In this document: positions 24,596-33,969 of the stretch, piece after piece
Position numbering within the stretch: position 1 is the first letter of the stretch
Layout: every line of letters begins with the position of its first letter
Assembly: GCA_017437285.1 (NCBI GenBank)
Contig: JAFSBM010000134.1
Location: 40,133-104,132 of the forward strand
Direction: 5' to 3'
Origin: Ruminococcus sp.
GTDB taxonomy: Bacteria > Bacillota > Clostridia > Oscillospirales > Ruminococcaceae
DNA length: 64,000 nt
Made by a program: the position numbers and the translations under genes
Notes under the pieces: model-generated
What the model was told of the DNA's origin: nothing
The model's input: the letters and a program-made list of their open reading frames with translations, nothing else
The model's database searches: none

Positions 24596-25184
24596 TTTTC
24601 ATCTCCTTTACCGCCGCCATATGCTCTGCAAGCTCCTCGGCGGTCATCATCGTGTTAAGCACCTCAAGCAATGCCCCTGCGGAAAGCATTGAGGGAAGTC
24701 CAAGGCGGCTTTGCAGCTTTTTCCGCAGAATACTGCTTTCATTGCCGCCGCTTAATCCAAGTTCAAACATTGTAAGCTTTGTTATATCCCTCGGAGCTGT
24801 TCGCTCTGAGGCTGTAATTCCTGCCTTTGAAAAGGCTTCACGGAGAATTTTTGCGTCAATTCCCTCAACACCCAGTTTTCCCTCAGCAGAGGGCTTTGTC
24901 TTACGCTTTTCTTTGCCGAAAATATCGGGAATATGGACATTTATGATACTCCCCTTTTTTATTGCTCCCTTAATGTAGCCACGGATTTTCCGCCCTGCAT
25001 TGTCGGAATCGGTAAGTATGATTATTCCCGTTTTTTCCGCATAATATCGTATAAGCTCCAGTTTTTCCTTATCCTTGAAAATGCCGAAGCCGTTTGTCAC
25101 AATTATAACGCCGTCAATTATTGAGGTCAGCTTGATTTTGTCGTACTTTCCCTCTACAATTACAGCCTGTTCAAGTTTTATCAT
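24585..25184 (-). CDS. TOPRIM protein, RNase M5-like
   Basis: 199 residues. The TOPRIM motifs are EQAVIVEGKYDKIKL (the catalytic Glu) and IIILTDSDNAGRKIRGYIKG (the DxD pair), followed by GKLGVEGIDAKILREAFSKAG, close to RNase M5, which trims 5S rRNA. The tail of about 60 residues matches the DUF4093-type extension of clostridial homologues. It overlaps holA by four bases. RNase M5 identity is likely, but other TOPRIM nucleases cannot be excluded. Confidence 0.75.
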   Translation of the reverse strand: MIKLEQAVIVEGKYDKIKLTSIIDGVIIVTNGFGIFKDKEKLELIRYYAEKTGIIILTDSDNAGRKIRGYIKGAIKKGSIINVHIPDIFGKEKRKTKPSAEGKLGVEGIDAKILREAFSKAGITASERTAPRDITKLTMFELGLSGGNESSILRKKLQSRLGLPSMLSAGALLEVLNTMMTAEELAEHMAAVKEMKNDI

Positions 25185-26272
25185 CGTTTCACCTTTAACA
25201 TACGTGTTACTGCCTGCTCAATTTCATATCTTGGCTCGCAGGCTGTTGAGTTCATTTTTACCGCTGTATCACGGAGAATTATAATACATTTTCTGAGCAT
25301 TTCAATGCTCATTCCCGAAGATGAACTGAAAGCGTTCCTCATAACAAATGCCCTGCCGAAATAACCGAAATCCTCTGCGGCTCTATCTGCCGATATACCG
25401 CTTTTTTTTGCACAGGCGGCACGGTATAAATCGTTGAATGAGGAGAAAATAGCATGAAATACAAGAGTTCTGTTATCCTTTGTGATATTCATTTCGTCAA
25501 TGGCTTCAAATGCCGATTTAGCGTCAAAAGATGCCACCGCCGCCGATAATTTGTACACCGTCATATCACTTCTGCGGCTGACGAGTTCATCAATCATTTC
25601 CGCAGTAATTTCCCGACCTGCCGCATATGCTAAAAGCTTGTCAAGTTCGCTGTTGATTACAAGTTCGTCACAAAGGCAGAGTTCAGCTAAAATTCGGGCA
25701 TTATTTAGGGAAATCGCTCCCCCTCCTGCCGCCGCTTTATTTGTGATAATACGTGATAAATCCTGCGGAGTTTTTATGGGCATTTCACATACCGCACCGT
25801 TTTTATCAGCAAAATCAGCAAGCTTTTTATTCTTGTCCTTTGACTTTATCACATTTCTTTTAGCCTTGTAATCCCATTGCATTTCCACGTCAAAGCCTGT
25901 GACATTGAAAATTACAATTGACTGGTCAGGGATATTTTTCAAGGCGGAAAACAGGGTTTTATTTATATCCTCAGCCTTTTTTCCTCGCATATCCTCACGG
26001 GGCTTTTCGCAGTTATAGTCGTTTATCAGAATACAGTTGTACTCCGACATCATATTGAACTGCCCTACAAGTTCCTCCAGCTGGGATATGTCAAATCGCT
26101 TTCCGTCAAGCTTAGTTAGGGCAAATTCCTCATTGCCGCCAACTGCCGCCTTAACGATTTTTCTTGTGGCGGTTTCGACCCCTGCCTTATCACCGCCGAA
26201 TATATAGTATATTCGCCTGAATGAGCCTTTTTTCAGCTCCGCTTCAAGCTCCTTGATATTCAGATATGCCAT
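25181..26272 (-). CDS. holA: DNA polymerase III delta subunit
   Basis: The clamp-loader subunit that opens the beta clamp. The 363 residues start with the family pattern YYIFGGDKAGVETATRKIV and show FDISQLEELVGQFNMMSEYNCILI, then AVASFDAKSAFEAIDEM and the C-terminal collar region. It overlaps comEC upstream and the RNase M5-like gene downstream, so the genes are tightly coupled. The comEC-holA order is common in Firmicutes. Confidence 0.92.
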   Translation of the reverse strand: MAYLNIKELEAELKKGSFRRIYYIFGGDKAGVETATRKIVKAAVGGNEEFALTKLDGKRFDISQLEELVGQFNMMSEYNCILINDYNCEKPREDMRGKKAEDINKTLFSALKNIPDQSIVIFNVTGFDVEMQWDYKAKRNVIKSKDKNKKLADFADKNGAVCEMPIKTPQDLSRIITNKAAAGGGAISLNNARILAELCLCDELVINSELDKLLAYAAGREITAEMIDELVSRRSDMTVYKLSAAVASFDAKSAFEAIDEMNITKDNRTLVFHAIFSSFNDLYRAACAKKSGISADRAAEDFGYFGRAFVMRNAFSSSSGMSIEMLRKCIIILRDTAVKMNSTACEPRYEIEQAVTRMLKVKR

Positions 26273-28275
26273 TAAAGACTCCTTATTTTACAGTTCCCCG
26301 ATTTTATGGATACAATCTCAAAATTATTGCCGTTATTGTTTATTAAATAGCCGTTTTCAGGCAGATTTTCGCCATTTTTCACCTTGCCGTATATGAAATA
26401 AACATCAGCATCAGTTTGCACAGCCTTATCCTCGCTGACAAAGGCAATTGTGAAATTCTCCACCGTTACCACCAATGCTCCGTCAGAAAATTCGGCTTTA
26501 TACAGGGGATTTTCAAATCCCTTTATCCCCTCTGTGCAGGTATAAAGCTGCTGCGGCGGAAATTTAAATCCTTTGGAATATGACACCTCATCACGGGGAA
26601 TATTTTCCGTCAGCAGCACACGATAATTGCCGATTGTTCCCTTTTGTGTAAGGTATTTTTCCACGTAATCCTCGTTATCACCTTTCAGGTCAACTACAAT
26701 TGATTCGCCATTGCATGATATAACAACTGCCGCCGATTTTTCCTCTCCAAGAACCGCAATAACAGGGCGATTTCCGCTGATTATCAGCGTTCCAAAGCTT
26801 GCGATAATAACTCCGCAGCTAATCAATGCTGCTGAATTTGCAACGGCTTTCCGATTTCTGCTGAAAAGATATACAGCCGCAACTGCTACAGCACCGAAAA
26901 TAAATATCATGGGCAGCCTATGGTCAAACCGTGGAATATTGAGAAAATCAAGCCTTGAAATATACTGTGATGCGGCTAAAAACGTAGTCAGAAGAAGTTC
27001 CGCAGGAAGAAGAATGAACGTGAAAACTCCGCCTGTTATGACATATAAAAATCCGCAAATCATTGCAAAAGTACACACGGGAAGAAATACGATATTTGCC
27101 AATGGAGAAATAAGCGACACTTCATCAAAAAAGTATATAGATGCAGGCATAACAGCCACAGATACGCAAACAGCTGAAACTGCCGATTTTGCCGCAGTTA
27201 CCCATGAATTTTCAGAACTGATGTTTTTCGCAATATACGGTGCAAAAACGGCTATTCCATATGTGCCGCAGAATGACAAAATAAATCCCGTTGAATATAC
27301 GGCATAACAGTCGAAAAGACAAATAATCAACGCCGCAATTGATATGGAATTCAGAGAATCGCTCTGCTGACCGAAAATCTCCGCAAGATAAAAAATGTCA
27401 AGCATCATTGCGGCTCTCACCGCTGAAACAGGATAATCCGCCATAGCTGTCAGAAGAAACAAAACTATATTCAGCAGGGCAAACCGCAGATATTTATTCA
27501 GCCTGAGCAGTTTGAGAAATCCCATAATTACAGCACCGATTGCTGATACGTGAAGTCCCGAAACCGACAGTATATGGCCAATTCCAAGGCTGTACAAAGC
27601 GGTTTCCGTCTGCTCACTTATATCATCGCTGCCACCGAAAACCATACCGCTTAAAACTGCACCTGTGTCACCTGTCATATTTATAATCATTCGCTCCGTC
27701 ATCTTTTCACGATATGCACGGAGATAACGGCTTATAGGCGGATTTTCAGCCTTTTTAAGGGAAATTCCGCTTATTTTCTCGCCCTCTAAATAAATATGAC
27801 GTGACTTGTTATAGGTCATTCCGTCGAAAATATAATCTCTTTCGGGAAGAATAAACCGACAGCTTTCAATTTCTACGGTATCTCCCAATTCAGCATCTAT
27901 AATTGTATTTGTGAAGATATTCAACCTTGCATCACAATCGCCGTTTATACTTCCTTTTAATGTATATGACGCTAAATCACGGTTATGTTCTGTATAGTCT
28001 ATTATTTCACCGCTGAAACTCCCCTCTGTCTGTGCATATGATGTAATTTTATCATAGACAAAATGAGTGTAACAGCGATTAACTGCAACCGCACCTGCAA
28101 AAAACAGGGTAATTATTAAATAATCAACAGCCTTAAAACTGCGTATTTTGCCGTATATAGCCAAAATCGCAACCGTAGACAATGCAAGCAATATGCCGGT
28201 ACTGTCAAAAAAGAATGAAGCGAAAAACAATCCCGACACATATGCTGCTGCCGCCCCAATCATTTTCCGCTTCAT
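26272..28275 (-). CDS. comEC: ComEC/Rec2-family competence channel
   Basis: 667 residues. The membrane domain has the ComEC motif GIGHILSVSGLHVSAIGAVI near residue 240 and many spans, and would form the DNA uptake channel. The C-terminal region (about residue 530 on) occupies the place of the metallo-beta-lactamase domain but lacks both the DVGQG motif and any HxHxDH, so it is degenerate. A TTG start at 28308 is possible, but the ATG at 28275, four bases after the previous stop, is preferred. Confidence 0.85.
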   Translation of the reverse strand: MKRKMIGAAAAYVSGLFFASFFFDSTGILLALSTVAILAIYGKIRSFKAVDYLIITLFFAGAVAVNRCYTHFVYDKITSYAQTEGSFSGEIIDYTEHNRDLASYTLKGSINGDCDARLNIFTNTIIDAELGDTVEIESCRFILPERDYIFDGMTYNKSRHIYLEGEKISGISLKKAENPPISRYLRAYREKMTERMIINMTGDTGAVLSGMVFGGSDDISEQTETALYSLGIGHILSVSGLHVSAIGAVIMGFLKLLRLNKYLRFALLNIVLFLLTAMADYPVSAVRAAMMLDIFYLAEIFGQQSDSLNSISIAALIICLFDCYAVYSTGFILSFCGTYGIAVFAPYIAKNISSENSWVTAAKSAVSAVCVSVAVMPASIYFFDEVSLISPLANIVFLPVCTFAMICGFLYVITGGVFTFILLPAELLLTTFLAASQYISRLDFLNIPRFDHRLPMIFIFGAVAVAAVYLFSRNRKAVANSAALISCGVIIASFGTLIISGNRPVIAVLGEEKSAAVVISCNGESIVVDLKGDNEDYVEKYLTQKGTIGNYRVLLTENIPRDEVSYSKGFKFPPQQLYTCTEGIKGFENPLYKAEFSDGALVVTVENFTIAFVSEDKAVQTDADVYFIYGKVKNGENLPENGYLINNNGNNFEIVSIKSGNCKIRSL

Positions 28276-28279
28276 ATTA

Positions 28280-28819
28280 TTATTTAAAGAACAAGGGCAG
28301 CTTTTCAAGGAAGATTATATCTGTTCTGTCGGCGGCATCGCCCTCCGCAAGAACAGCCGCTTCAGCCGCAATTTCTCCTCCTGCACCCTCCACAAGCTTT
28401 TCAAGCGCTTTAAGTGATTCGCCTGTGCTTATAACATCATCTACCACAAGCACACGCTTTCCCTTTATCATTTCAGCCTTTTCCGCTGAGAGATAGAGAG
28501 TCTGCTCCTTAGCCGTTGTAATTGATTTTACTGTAACGGATATAGGCTCGCTCATATAAAGCTTTATTGATTTTCTTGCGACAATATATGGCTTTCCGCA
28601 TTGTCTTGCCATTTCATATCCAAGTGGAATACCCTTTGACTCTGCTGTGAGAATTACATCAAATTCAGGGCATTTCCCAAGGAGAGCCTCTGCTGATTTC
28701 ACAGTAAGCTCTACATCGGAAAACATAACAAATGCCGCAATATCTATCTTTTCATTAAGGGGACACAGAGGAAGCTCACGTTCAAGACCTGCAATGGTCA
28801 TCTTGTATGTGCCTGCCAT
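28280..28819 (-). CDS. phosphoribosyltransferase, adenine/xanthine-PRT-like
   Basis: 179 residues with the PRPP-binding loop VLVVDDVISTGESLKALE and an upstream LTAESKGIPLGYEMARQCG-KPYIVARKS block, as in adenine phosphoribosyltransferase and in the PurR/Xpt group. It likely salvages a purine base using PRPP, although a regulatory PRT fold is possible. It lies 12 bases after the HIT gene in the alaS operon. Confidence 0.82.
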   Translation of the reverse strand: MAGTYKMTIAGLERELPLCPLNEKIDIAAFVMFSDVELTVKSAEALLGKCPEFDVILTAESKGIPLGYEMARQCGKPYIVARKSIKLYMSEPISVTVKSITTAKEQTLYLSAEKAEMIKGKRVLVVDDVISTGESLKALEKLVEGAGGEIAAEAAVLAEGDAADRTDIIFLEKLPLFFK

Positions 28820-28831
28820 AGTTTTTCCCCC

Positions 28832-29185
28832 TTATTCAGTCTTGCCAAGGGATTCAGGTCCCCAGCCCATTTTTACGCCTGCAAGCATATGGAAGTGGAT
28901 ATGCTTTACAGTCTGTCCTGCGTCATCTCCGCAGTTGTTGATTATACGATAGCTTTCAATGCCCTCAGCCTTTGCAATTTTTGCAGCAGCTTCGAATACC
29001 TTTGCGATAACAGCTGAATTGCTCTCGTTAACCTCGTTTGCACAGCAGATATGCTCCTTTGGTACAATGAGATAATGCACGGGAGCAATAGGAGCAATGT
29101 CCTTGAAGCTGAATACAAACTCATCCTCATACACCTTTGCAGAGGGAATTTCGCCATTTATAATTTTACAGAATAAGCAGTCCAT
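28832..29185 (-). CDS. HIT family nucleotide-binding protein
   Basis: 117 residues starting MDCLFCKIINGEIPSAKVYE, with the histidine triad HIHFHMLAG near the C-terminus. These proteins hydrolyse purine nucleoside phosphoramidates and adenylyl-amino acids. Position between alaS and a phosphoribosyltransferase is common in clostridia. Confidence 0.94.
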   Translation of the reverse strand: MDCLFCKIINGEIPSAKVYEDEFVFSFKDIAPIAPVHYLIVPKEHICCANEVNESNSAVIAKVFEAAAKIAKAEGIESYRIINNCGDDAGQTVKHIHFHMLAGVKMGWGPESLGKTE

Positions 29186-29196
29186 AGTTATACCTC

Positions 29197-31830
29197 TTAC
29201 TTTATAAATTCCTTTACAATATCAGCAAATGATGCAACTGCCTCGTCAGCCTTTGCAACATCGCCCATACCTGCCATAGCACTGTCAGGACGTCCGCCGC
29301 CCTTACCGCCTGTAACTGCGGCTGTCTGCTGAACAAGCTTTCCTGCTGAAGCACCTTTCTTCAAAGCCTCAGCTGTACATACGCAGTAAAGTGTACCCTT
29401 TTCGCCGTTAACGCCTGCGAAAAGTGCAATGATAGCCTCAGCCTTATCCTTAACGCTGTCGCCCATTTTACGGAGTGCATCGGGAGCTGTTCCGTCTGCT
29501 CTTGCAGCAATTACCTTAACTCCGTTTACTTCAACAGCATTGTCGAACATAGCAGCTGCCTTTGCGTTAGCTGCCTGCTGTGCAAGGCTTTCGAGAGCCT
29601 TTTCCTTTTCCTTTAACTCAGCTGTTACAGCTGCACACTTTTCGGGAAGTTCGTTAATATTAGCAAGCTTCAATGCACCTGCTGCCTTTACGATTGTATT
29701 CTTGTACTCATTGAGAAGTTCAAGAACTCCAAGACCTGTTACAGCTTCGATACGTCTTACACCTGCTGCAACAGAGCTTTCGGAAACAATTCTGAAAAGT
29801 CCGATTTGTGCTGTATTTGAAATATGTGTACCGCCGCAGAATTCAACTGAATTGTCAGCAGTTACTACACGTACTGTATCGCCGTACTTCTCGCCAAAGA
29901 GAGCCATAGCACCAAGCTTTCTTGCTTCGTCAATCGGCATTTCTTCCATAGTAACAGGAAGTGCCTTCATAATTTCAGCATTTACAAGAGCCTCAACCTT
30001 TGCGATTTCCTCAGCTGTAAGTCCGCTGAAATGGTTGAAGTCGAAACGGCAAGCCTTGTCGTTTACAAGCTGTCCTGCCTGATGAACGTGGTCACCGAGA
30101 ACTTCACGGAGAGCATACTGGAGAAGGTGTGCAGATGTATGATTCTTCATAATTGCCATACGTCTGTCGCTGTCAATAGCAGCTGTTACCTTATCGCCCT
30201 TTGAAAGTGTACCCTCTGTAACAGATGCAATATGGAGGAAGTGTCCCTCAGATTTCATTGTATCTGCAACAACAGCTGTATTTGCACCGTTGCCGATTGT
30301 ACCTGTATCGCCTACCTGTCCGCCGCTTTCAGCATAGAAAGGAGTCTTATCAAGAACGATTACAACATCTTCGCCCTCGTTAGCGGAGTCAACCTCTGCA
30401 CCGTCCTTGTAAATAGCAAGGATTTCAGCTTCTGCTGTGAAATCGGTATAACCTGTGAATACTGTCTTTTCAGCGTCAACCTTTATGCTGTTGTCAGCCC
30501 ATGATGAACCTGCCTTTGCAAGGTGGTCAGCCTTTGCTTTTGCTCTCTGCTCCTGTGCAAGCTCTCTGAAACGGTCAACATCAACTGTATATCCCTTTTC
30601 CTCACAGATTTCAATTGTAAGGTCAATTGGGAAGCCGTATGTATCGGAAAGTCTGAATGCGTCATCACCTGAAAGAACAGTACTGCCGTTCTCAGCAAGT
30701 GCAGCTGTGTAGCTGTTGAGCATTTCAGTTCCCTTGTCAACTGTCTTAGCAAATGCTTCTTCCTCAACACCGATAATCTTCTTGATGTAGTCGCTCTTTT
30801 CAGCAAGTTCGGGATATGCACCTGCATTTTCTTTAATTACTGTATCGCAGACCTCACAGAGGAAAGGACGTGTAATTCCTAAAAGTCTGCCGTGACGTGC
30901 AGCACGTCTTAACAGACGGCGGAGAACGTAGCCTCTGCCCTCATTTGAGGGGAGAATACCGTCGCCAACCATAAATGTTGTACTTCTGATATGGTCGGTA
31001 ATAACACGGAGGGAAACATCTGTCTTTGCGTCCTCCTTGTATGAAACTCCTGCAATTGAAGAGATGTGCTTCATAATGTTCTGAACTGTATCAACTTCAA
31101 AAATATTGTCAACAGTCTGCATTACGCAAGCAAGTCTTTCAAGTCCCATACCTGTATCAATGTTCTTGCTTGCCATTTCTGTATATGTGCCGTTGCCGTC
31201 GCTGTCGAACTGGCTGAATACGAGGTTCCAGATTTCGATGATGTTATCAGCGTCACCCTCTGCCTCAAATCCTGCACGGTCAAGGCTGCGGTTTTCGCCT
31301 ACACGGTCAAAGTGGATTTCGCTGCAAGGACCGCAGGGACCTGAACCATGCTCCCAGAAATTGTCCTTTTTGCCAAGGCGGATAATTCTATCCTTTGGGA
31401 TTCCCACATTATTCATCCAAAGCTGTTCAGCCTCGTCATCGCTCTCATAAATTGTAACCCAGAGTCTGCCGGCAGGGATTTCAAGTACGCCTGTGAGGAA
31501 TTCCCATGCCCAGTCAATAGCCTCTGCCTTGAAGTAATCACCGAATGAGAAGTTACCAAGCATTTCAAAATATGTACCGTGACGTGCAGTTTTACCAACG
31601 CTCTCGATATCGGGAGTTCTGATGCACTTCTGACAAGTTGTAACTCTTACATTTGGAGGAACAGCCTGTCCGAGGAAGTATTTCTTCAAGGGAGCCATTC
31701 CTGAATTTATCAAAAGCAAGCTCTTGTCGCCCTGTGGTACAAGGGCTGCACTTGCCATTCTTGTATGATTTTTGCTTTCAAAGAATGAAAGATATTTTTC
31801 ACGAAGGTCATTCAAACCTGTCCAATTCAT
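29197..31830 (-). CDS. alaS: alanyl-tRNA synthetase
   Basis: Charges tRNA-Ala. The 877-residue length is typical. The class II catalytic core begins LREKYLSFFESKNHTRMASA and has RYVLRRLLRRAARHGRLLG; the editing domain shows the zinc motifs HTSAHLL and CGGTHISNT; the C-terminal DHHA1 region ends with GKGGGRPDSAMAGMG. It is the first gene of a ten-gene minus-strand run to 20808 with overlaps or short gaps throughout. The leader is about 75 bases and shows no T-box. Confidence 0.98.
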   Translation of the reverse strand: MNWTGLNDLREKYLSFFESKNHTRMASAALVPQGDKSLLLINSGMAPLKKYFLGQAVPPNVRVTTCQKCIRTPDIESVGKTARHGTYFEMLGNFSFGDYFKAEAIDWAWEFLTGVLEIPAGRLWVTIYESDDEAEQLWMNNVGIPKDRIIRLGKKDNFWEHGSGPCGPCSEIHFDRVGENRSLDRAGFEAEGDADNIIEIWNLVFSQFDSDGNGTYTEMASKNIDTGMGLERLACVMQTVDNIFEVDTVQNIMKHISSIAGVSYKEDAKTDVSLRVITDHIRSTTFMVGDGILPSNEGRGYVLRRLLRRAARHGRLLGITRPFLCEVCDTVIKENAGAYPELAEKSDYIKKIIGVEEEAFAKTVDKGTEMLNSYTAALAENGSTVLSGDDAFRLSDTYGFPIDLTIEICEEKGYTVDVDRFRELAQEQRAKAKADHLAKAGSSWADNSIKVDAEKTVFTGYTDFTAEAEILAIYKDGAEVDSANEGEDVVIVLDKTPFYAESGGQVGDTGTIGNGANTAVVADTMKSEGHFLHIASVTEGTLSKGDKVTAAIDSDRRMAIMKNHTSAHLLQYALREVLGDHVHQAGQLVNDKACRFDFNHFSGLTAEEIAKVEALVNAEIMKALPVTMEEMPIDEARKLGAMALFGEKYGDTVRVVTADNSVEFCGGTHISNTAQIGLFRIVSESSVAAGVRRIEAVTGLGVLELLNEYKNTIVKAAGALKLANINELPEKCAAVTAELKEKEKALESLAQQAANAKAAAMFDNAVEVNGVKVIAARADGTAPDALRKMGDSVKDKAEAIIALFAGVNGEKGTLYCVCTAEALKKGASAGKLVQQTAAVTGGKGGGRPDSAMAGMGDVAKADEAVASFADIVKEFIK

Positions 31831-31861
31831 AAATTATTTCTCCTTTTTCGCAAATATTGCG

Positions 31862-31945
31862 ATTTTTATAAAGGGCATTATGCCTGTACGCATATAAACC
31901 CACATAATAATATTATAGTACTGATTGTAAAAAATGTCAAGACTT
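31862..31945 (-). repeat. duplicated promoter region, copy 1 (alaS)
   Basis: About 70 bp around the alaS promoter match the stretch at 33789-33878 with roughly 85% identity by eye, including both boxes, the spacer start and a GGGCAT at the far end. This looks like a duplicated regulatory block. Confidence 0.7.
31912..31940 (-). promoter_or_regulatory. consensus sigma-A promoter of the alaS operon
   Basis: TTGACA, 17 bases, TATAAT on the minus strand, a perfect match. Confidence 0.88.
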
Positions 31946-31973
31946 TTGATGAAAAAAGTTGGCGGAGCGATAA

Positions 31974-32003
31974 ATAAAAAGTCCGCCTGACGACGGACTT
32001 TTC
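31974..32003 (-). terminator. intrinsic terminator of the lipoprotein/membrane protein pair
   Basis: AAAAGTCCG and CGGACTTTT with an 8-base loop, then a T-rich run on the minus strand. Confidence 0.8.
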
Positions 32004-32012
32004 ACCTTAAAC

Positions 32013-32843
32013 TCATAAGCTGTCAGAAGATATGTAAATTGTTTGACCTGTATCAACTGAATTCTGAATAGATTGCTGTGGATTTGCAACTATAATAACA
32101 GGTTCTGCCACTGTTGTTTCTGATGAATCAGCATCAGATTGATCAAGTTCTTCAATTGCCCATTCTGTCCACTCAATACCAAGACACAGTAAAATTATAA
32201 CAGCTGACGCAAGGGATACAAGCAGATACAGAATCGTGAAAAAGACTGCTCTTCCACTGAAAAGTTTCAGGTATTGAATAAGATTGATACCAATTATATT
32301 CTTCAAAAGAATATTAGCATATATCGGGCTGCCCAAAACCAGCAGAATTGATAAAATGCATGCCAAAGGAAATGCAAGTACAAACAGATGCAGAATTACC
32401 CAACGGATTGCGAGAACAATTGTTTCCAGCAGACAGATAATGCGGGCAGCTTTTCCATATGGCATACTGTCACGAAGTTTCTCGCACGTTTTCATAAGTA
32501 AATTGAAGAGAAACATTGCCGCACCATTCAGAGCCTCCAATACTACACTGATAAAATTAACCAAAGCAAGACATACAGTTGATGCAAATAAAAATATGTT
32601 AATAAGAAAAAGGACTATTAAACCTAAAAAAAACAGTGTTACAATTACCATAGCAATGGCTTCGCCGCCGCTGTAAATCATATCATGAATAAAGTAAATA
32701 CCAACCAGAACAACTAAAGTAATAAAGATAAAAGCAATTTTCTCCAAAGCCTTGCTGCAAAGTTTAAATACCGTACCTATAAACAGGAAAGGAAGTGCGA
32801 TAACTGCCAATATGTTGACTGCAATAGCTTTCAGAATGTTCAT
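32013..32843 (-). CDS. multi-pass membrane protein of unknown function
   Basis: 276 residues with about six hydrophobic spans and an acidic, Gln/Ser/Thr-rich tail of about 50 residues (WAIEELDQSDADSSETT) expected outside the membrane. No family is recognised. Its ATG overlaps the stop of the lipoprotein gene by four bases, so the two are translationally coupled and probably work together. Confidence 0.75.
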   Translation of the reverse strand: MNILKAIAVNILAVIALPFLFIGTVFKLCSKALEKIAFIFITLVVLVGIYFIHDMIYSGGEAIAMVIVTLFFLGLIVLFLINIFLFASTVCLALVNFISVVLEALNGAAMFLFNLLMKTCEKLRDSMPYGKAARIICLLETIVLAIRWVILHLFVLAFPLACILSILLVLGSPIYANILLKNIIGINLIQYLKLFSGRAVFFTILYLLVSLASAVIILLCLGIEWTEWAIEELDQSDADSSETTVAEPVIIVANPQQSIQNSVDTGQTIYISSDSL

Positions 32844-33742
32844 GATACCGCCTCCTTTGCGTAGCTGCCAAAGCAGAATTCAATATATTCAGCATAGAGT
32901 CCGCTGTGAGGAACTCTGATTTTAATTATATCATCATTTTTGATATTGAGATATGAGAAATATGTATCGTCAATATCCTGTCCAATTAACGGCGAACCGT
33001 CACAGTAGGACGGTGTACCCAAAATACCTTTTTCGCTGTGAGCAAACTCCTCCAGCGGCATACCTGTACGCAAACCGCCCCACAGAACACATCTGCCGCT
33101 GCTGAAGCTGACACCAAGTATTTCTTCCGGCTTATCAGGCGAAAGCAGAATATGCAAACCTGCAATATCCTTGCAGCCAACCCATAGTGGCTCACCTGTT
33201 CTGCCTTCCAGAATAGATTTATCGAATTCAAAATTCTGTGTCAGCGACTCAATGTCGTAAATCTTATCATCAATCTGTATACGATGAGTATATGGCGATG
33301 TTTTCAGGATATCCTTGCTTGTTTCGGGCAATGAAACAGGCTTAAAATTCAAAGTAATAGAAGTATCATGCTCGGCTTTAACGGTGAATTTCTTCTCTTT
33401 CAACTTTTTAACATCTTTAACAGCGAAAGGAAGCAAAAACTGCGGCTCCAGCTTTACATCACATACAACATACTCACCAGGCACTACATATTCAGAACTT
33501 ATAAATTCATTGAAAGGTGTCAATTCCAAACTAACGGGATCATCATCTGAGTTCTCTCCTTGCAGAATTAATGTAATACACGTTTCATCCTTTATATCCT
33601 CAAGCAAAGAATCAAACGACTCAGGAATTTCTGAAACAGATGCACTGATTGTAGCTTTATAGAGCTTTGTCTTTCTATCCGTACAGCTGCACAACCCAAT
33701 CATCATAGTTACAGAAAGAAACAAAGTAATCAGATTTCTCAT
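32840..33742 (-). CDS. lipoprotein of unknown function
   Basis: 300 residues. The N-terminus is a lipoprotein signal (ITLFLSVTMMIGLCSC, lipobox LCSC with Cys near residue 20). The rest is beta-rich with no motif I recognise; a WVGCKDIAGLHILLSPDKPE segment and a FSSGRCVLWGGLRTGMPLEE segment stand out. It starts an operon with the membrane protein and has a consensus promoter that duplicates that of alaS. Confidence 0.75.
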   Translation of the reverse strand: MRNLITLFLSVTMMIGLCSCTDRKTKLYKATISASVSEIPESFDSLLEDIKDETCITLILQGENSDDDPVSLELTPFNEFISSEYVVPGEYVVCDVKLEPQFLLPFAVKDVKKLKEKKFTVKAEHDTSITLNFKPVSLPETSKDILKTSPYTHRIQIDDKIYDIESLTQNFEFDKSILEGRTGEPLWVGCKDIAGLHILLSPDKPEEILGVSFSSGRCVLWGGLRTGMPLEEFAHSEKGILGTPSYCDGSPLIGQDIDDTYFSYLNIKNDDIIKIRVPHSGLYAEYIEFCFGSYAKEAVS

Positions 33743-33770
33743 TTGTTTTATATTCTCCTTTATGTTTTTT

Positions 33771-33805
33771 AGGGCATCTTTAAAATAAAGGGCATCTCTA
33801 AATTA
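33771..33805 (+). repeat. two tandem partial ends of family B repeat
   Basis: AGGGCATCTTTAAA at 33771 and GGGCATCTCTAAATT at 33790 lie 19 bases apart in the same orientation, in the leader of the lipoprotein gene. They look like decayed ends of family B elements. Confidence 0.5.
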
Positions 33806-33878
33806 TTTTCACGCACATATAAGCCCATATTATAATATTATAGTACCGATTGGCAAAAATGTCAAGACTTTTGATAAA
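33789..33878 (-). repeat. duplicated promoter region, copy 2 (lipoprotein gene)
   Basis: Matches 31862-31945 over about 70 bp, including TTGACA, TATAAT and flanking bases on both sides. Confidence 0.7.
33837..33865 (-). promoter_or_regulatory. consensus sigma-A promoter of the lipoprotein operon
   Basis: TTGACA, 17 bases, TATAAT on the minus strand. Confidence 0.85.
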
Positions 33879-33911
33879 AAAACGGTTTTTAACAACAATC
33901 CCTACAGGTGA

Positions 33912-33949
33912 AAAAAGACGCTCCGAAAAATCAGAACGTCTTTTTCATA
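33912..33949 (-). terminator. intrinsic terminator of the MFS gene
   Basis: AAAAAGACG and CGTCTTTTT with partly paired inner bases, ending in a T run on the minus strand. Confidence 0.8.
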
Positions 33950-33969
33950 TTAAAATTTAGAGGTTCCCT

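Noticed and set aside
29429-30082. 217-codon frame opposite alaS
   Set aside because: alaS is unambiguous on the other strand; the antisense frame has no ribosome site or family pattern.
31831-31911. T-box riboswitch before alaS
   Set aside because: The leader is only about 75 bases and has no T-box sequence or specifier hairpin.
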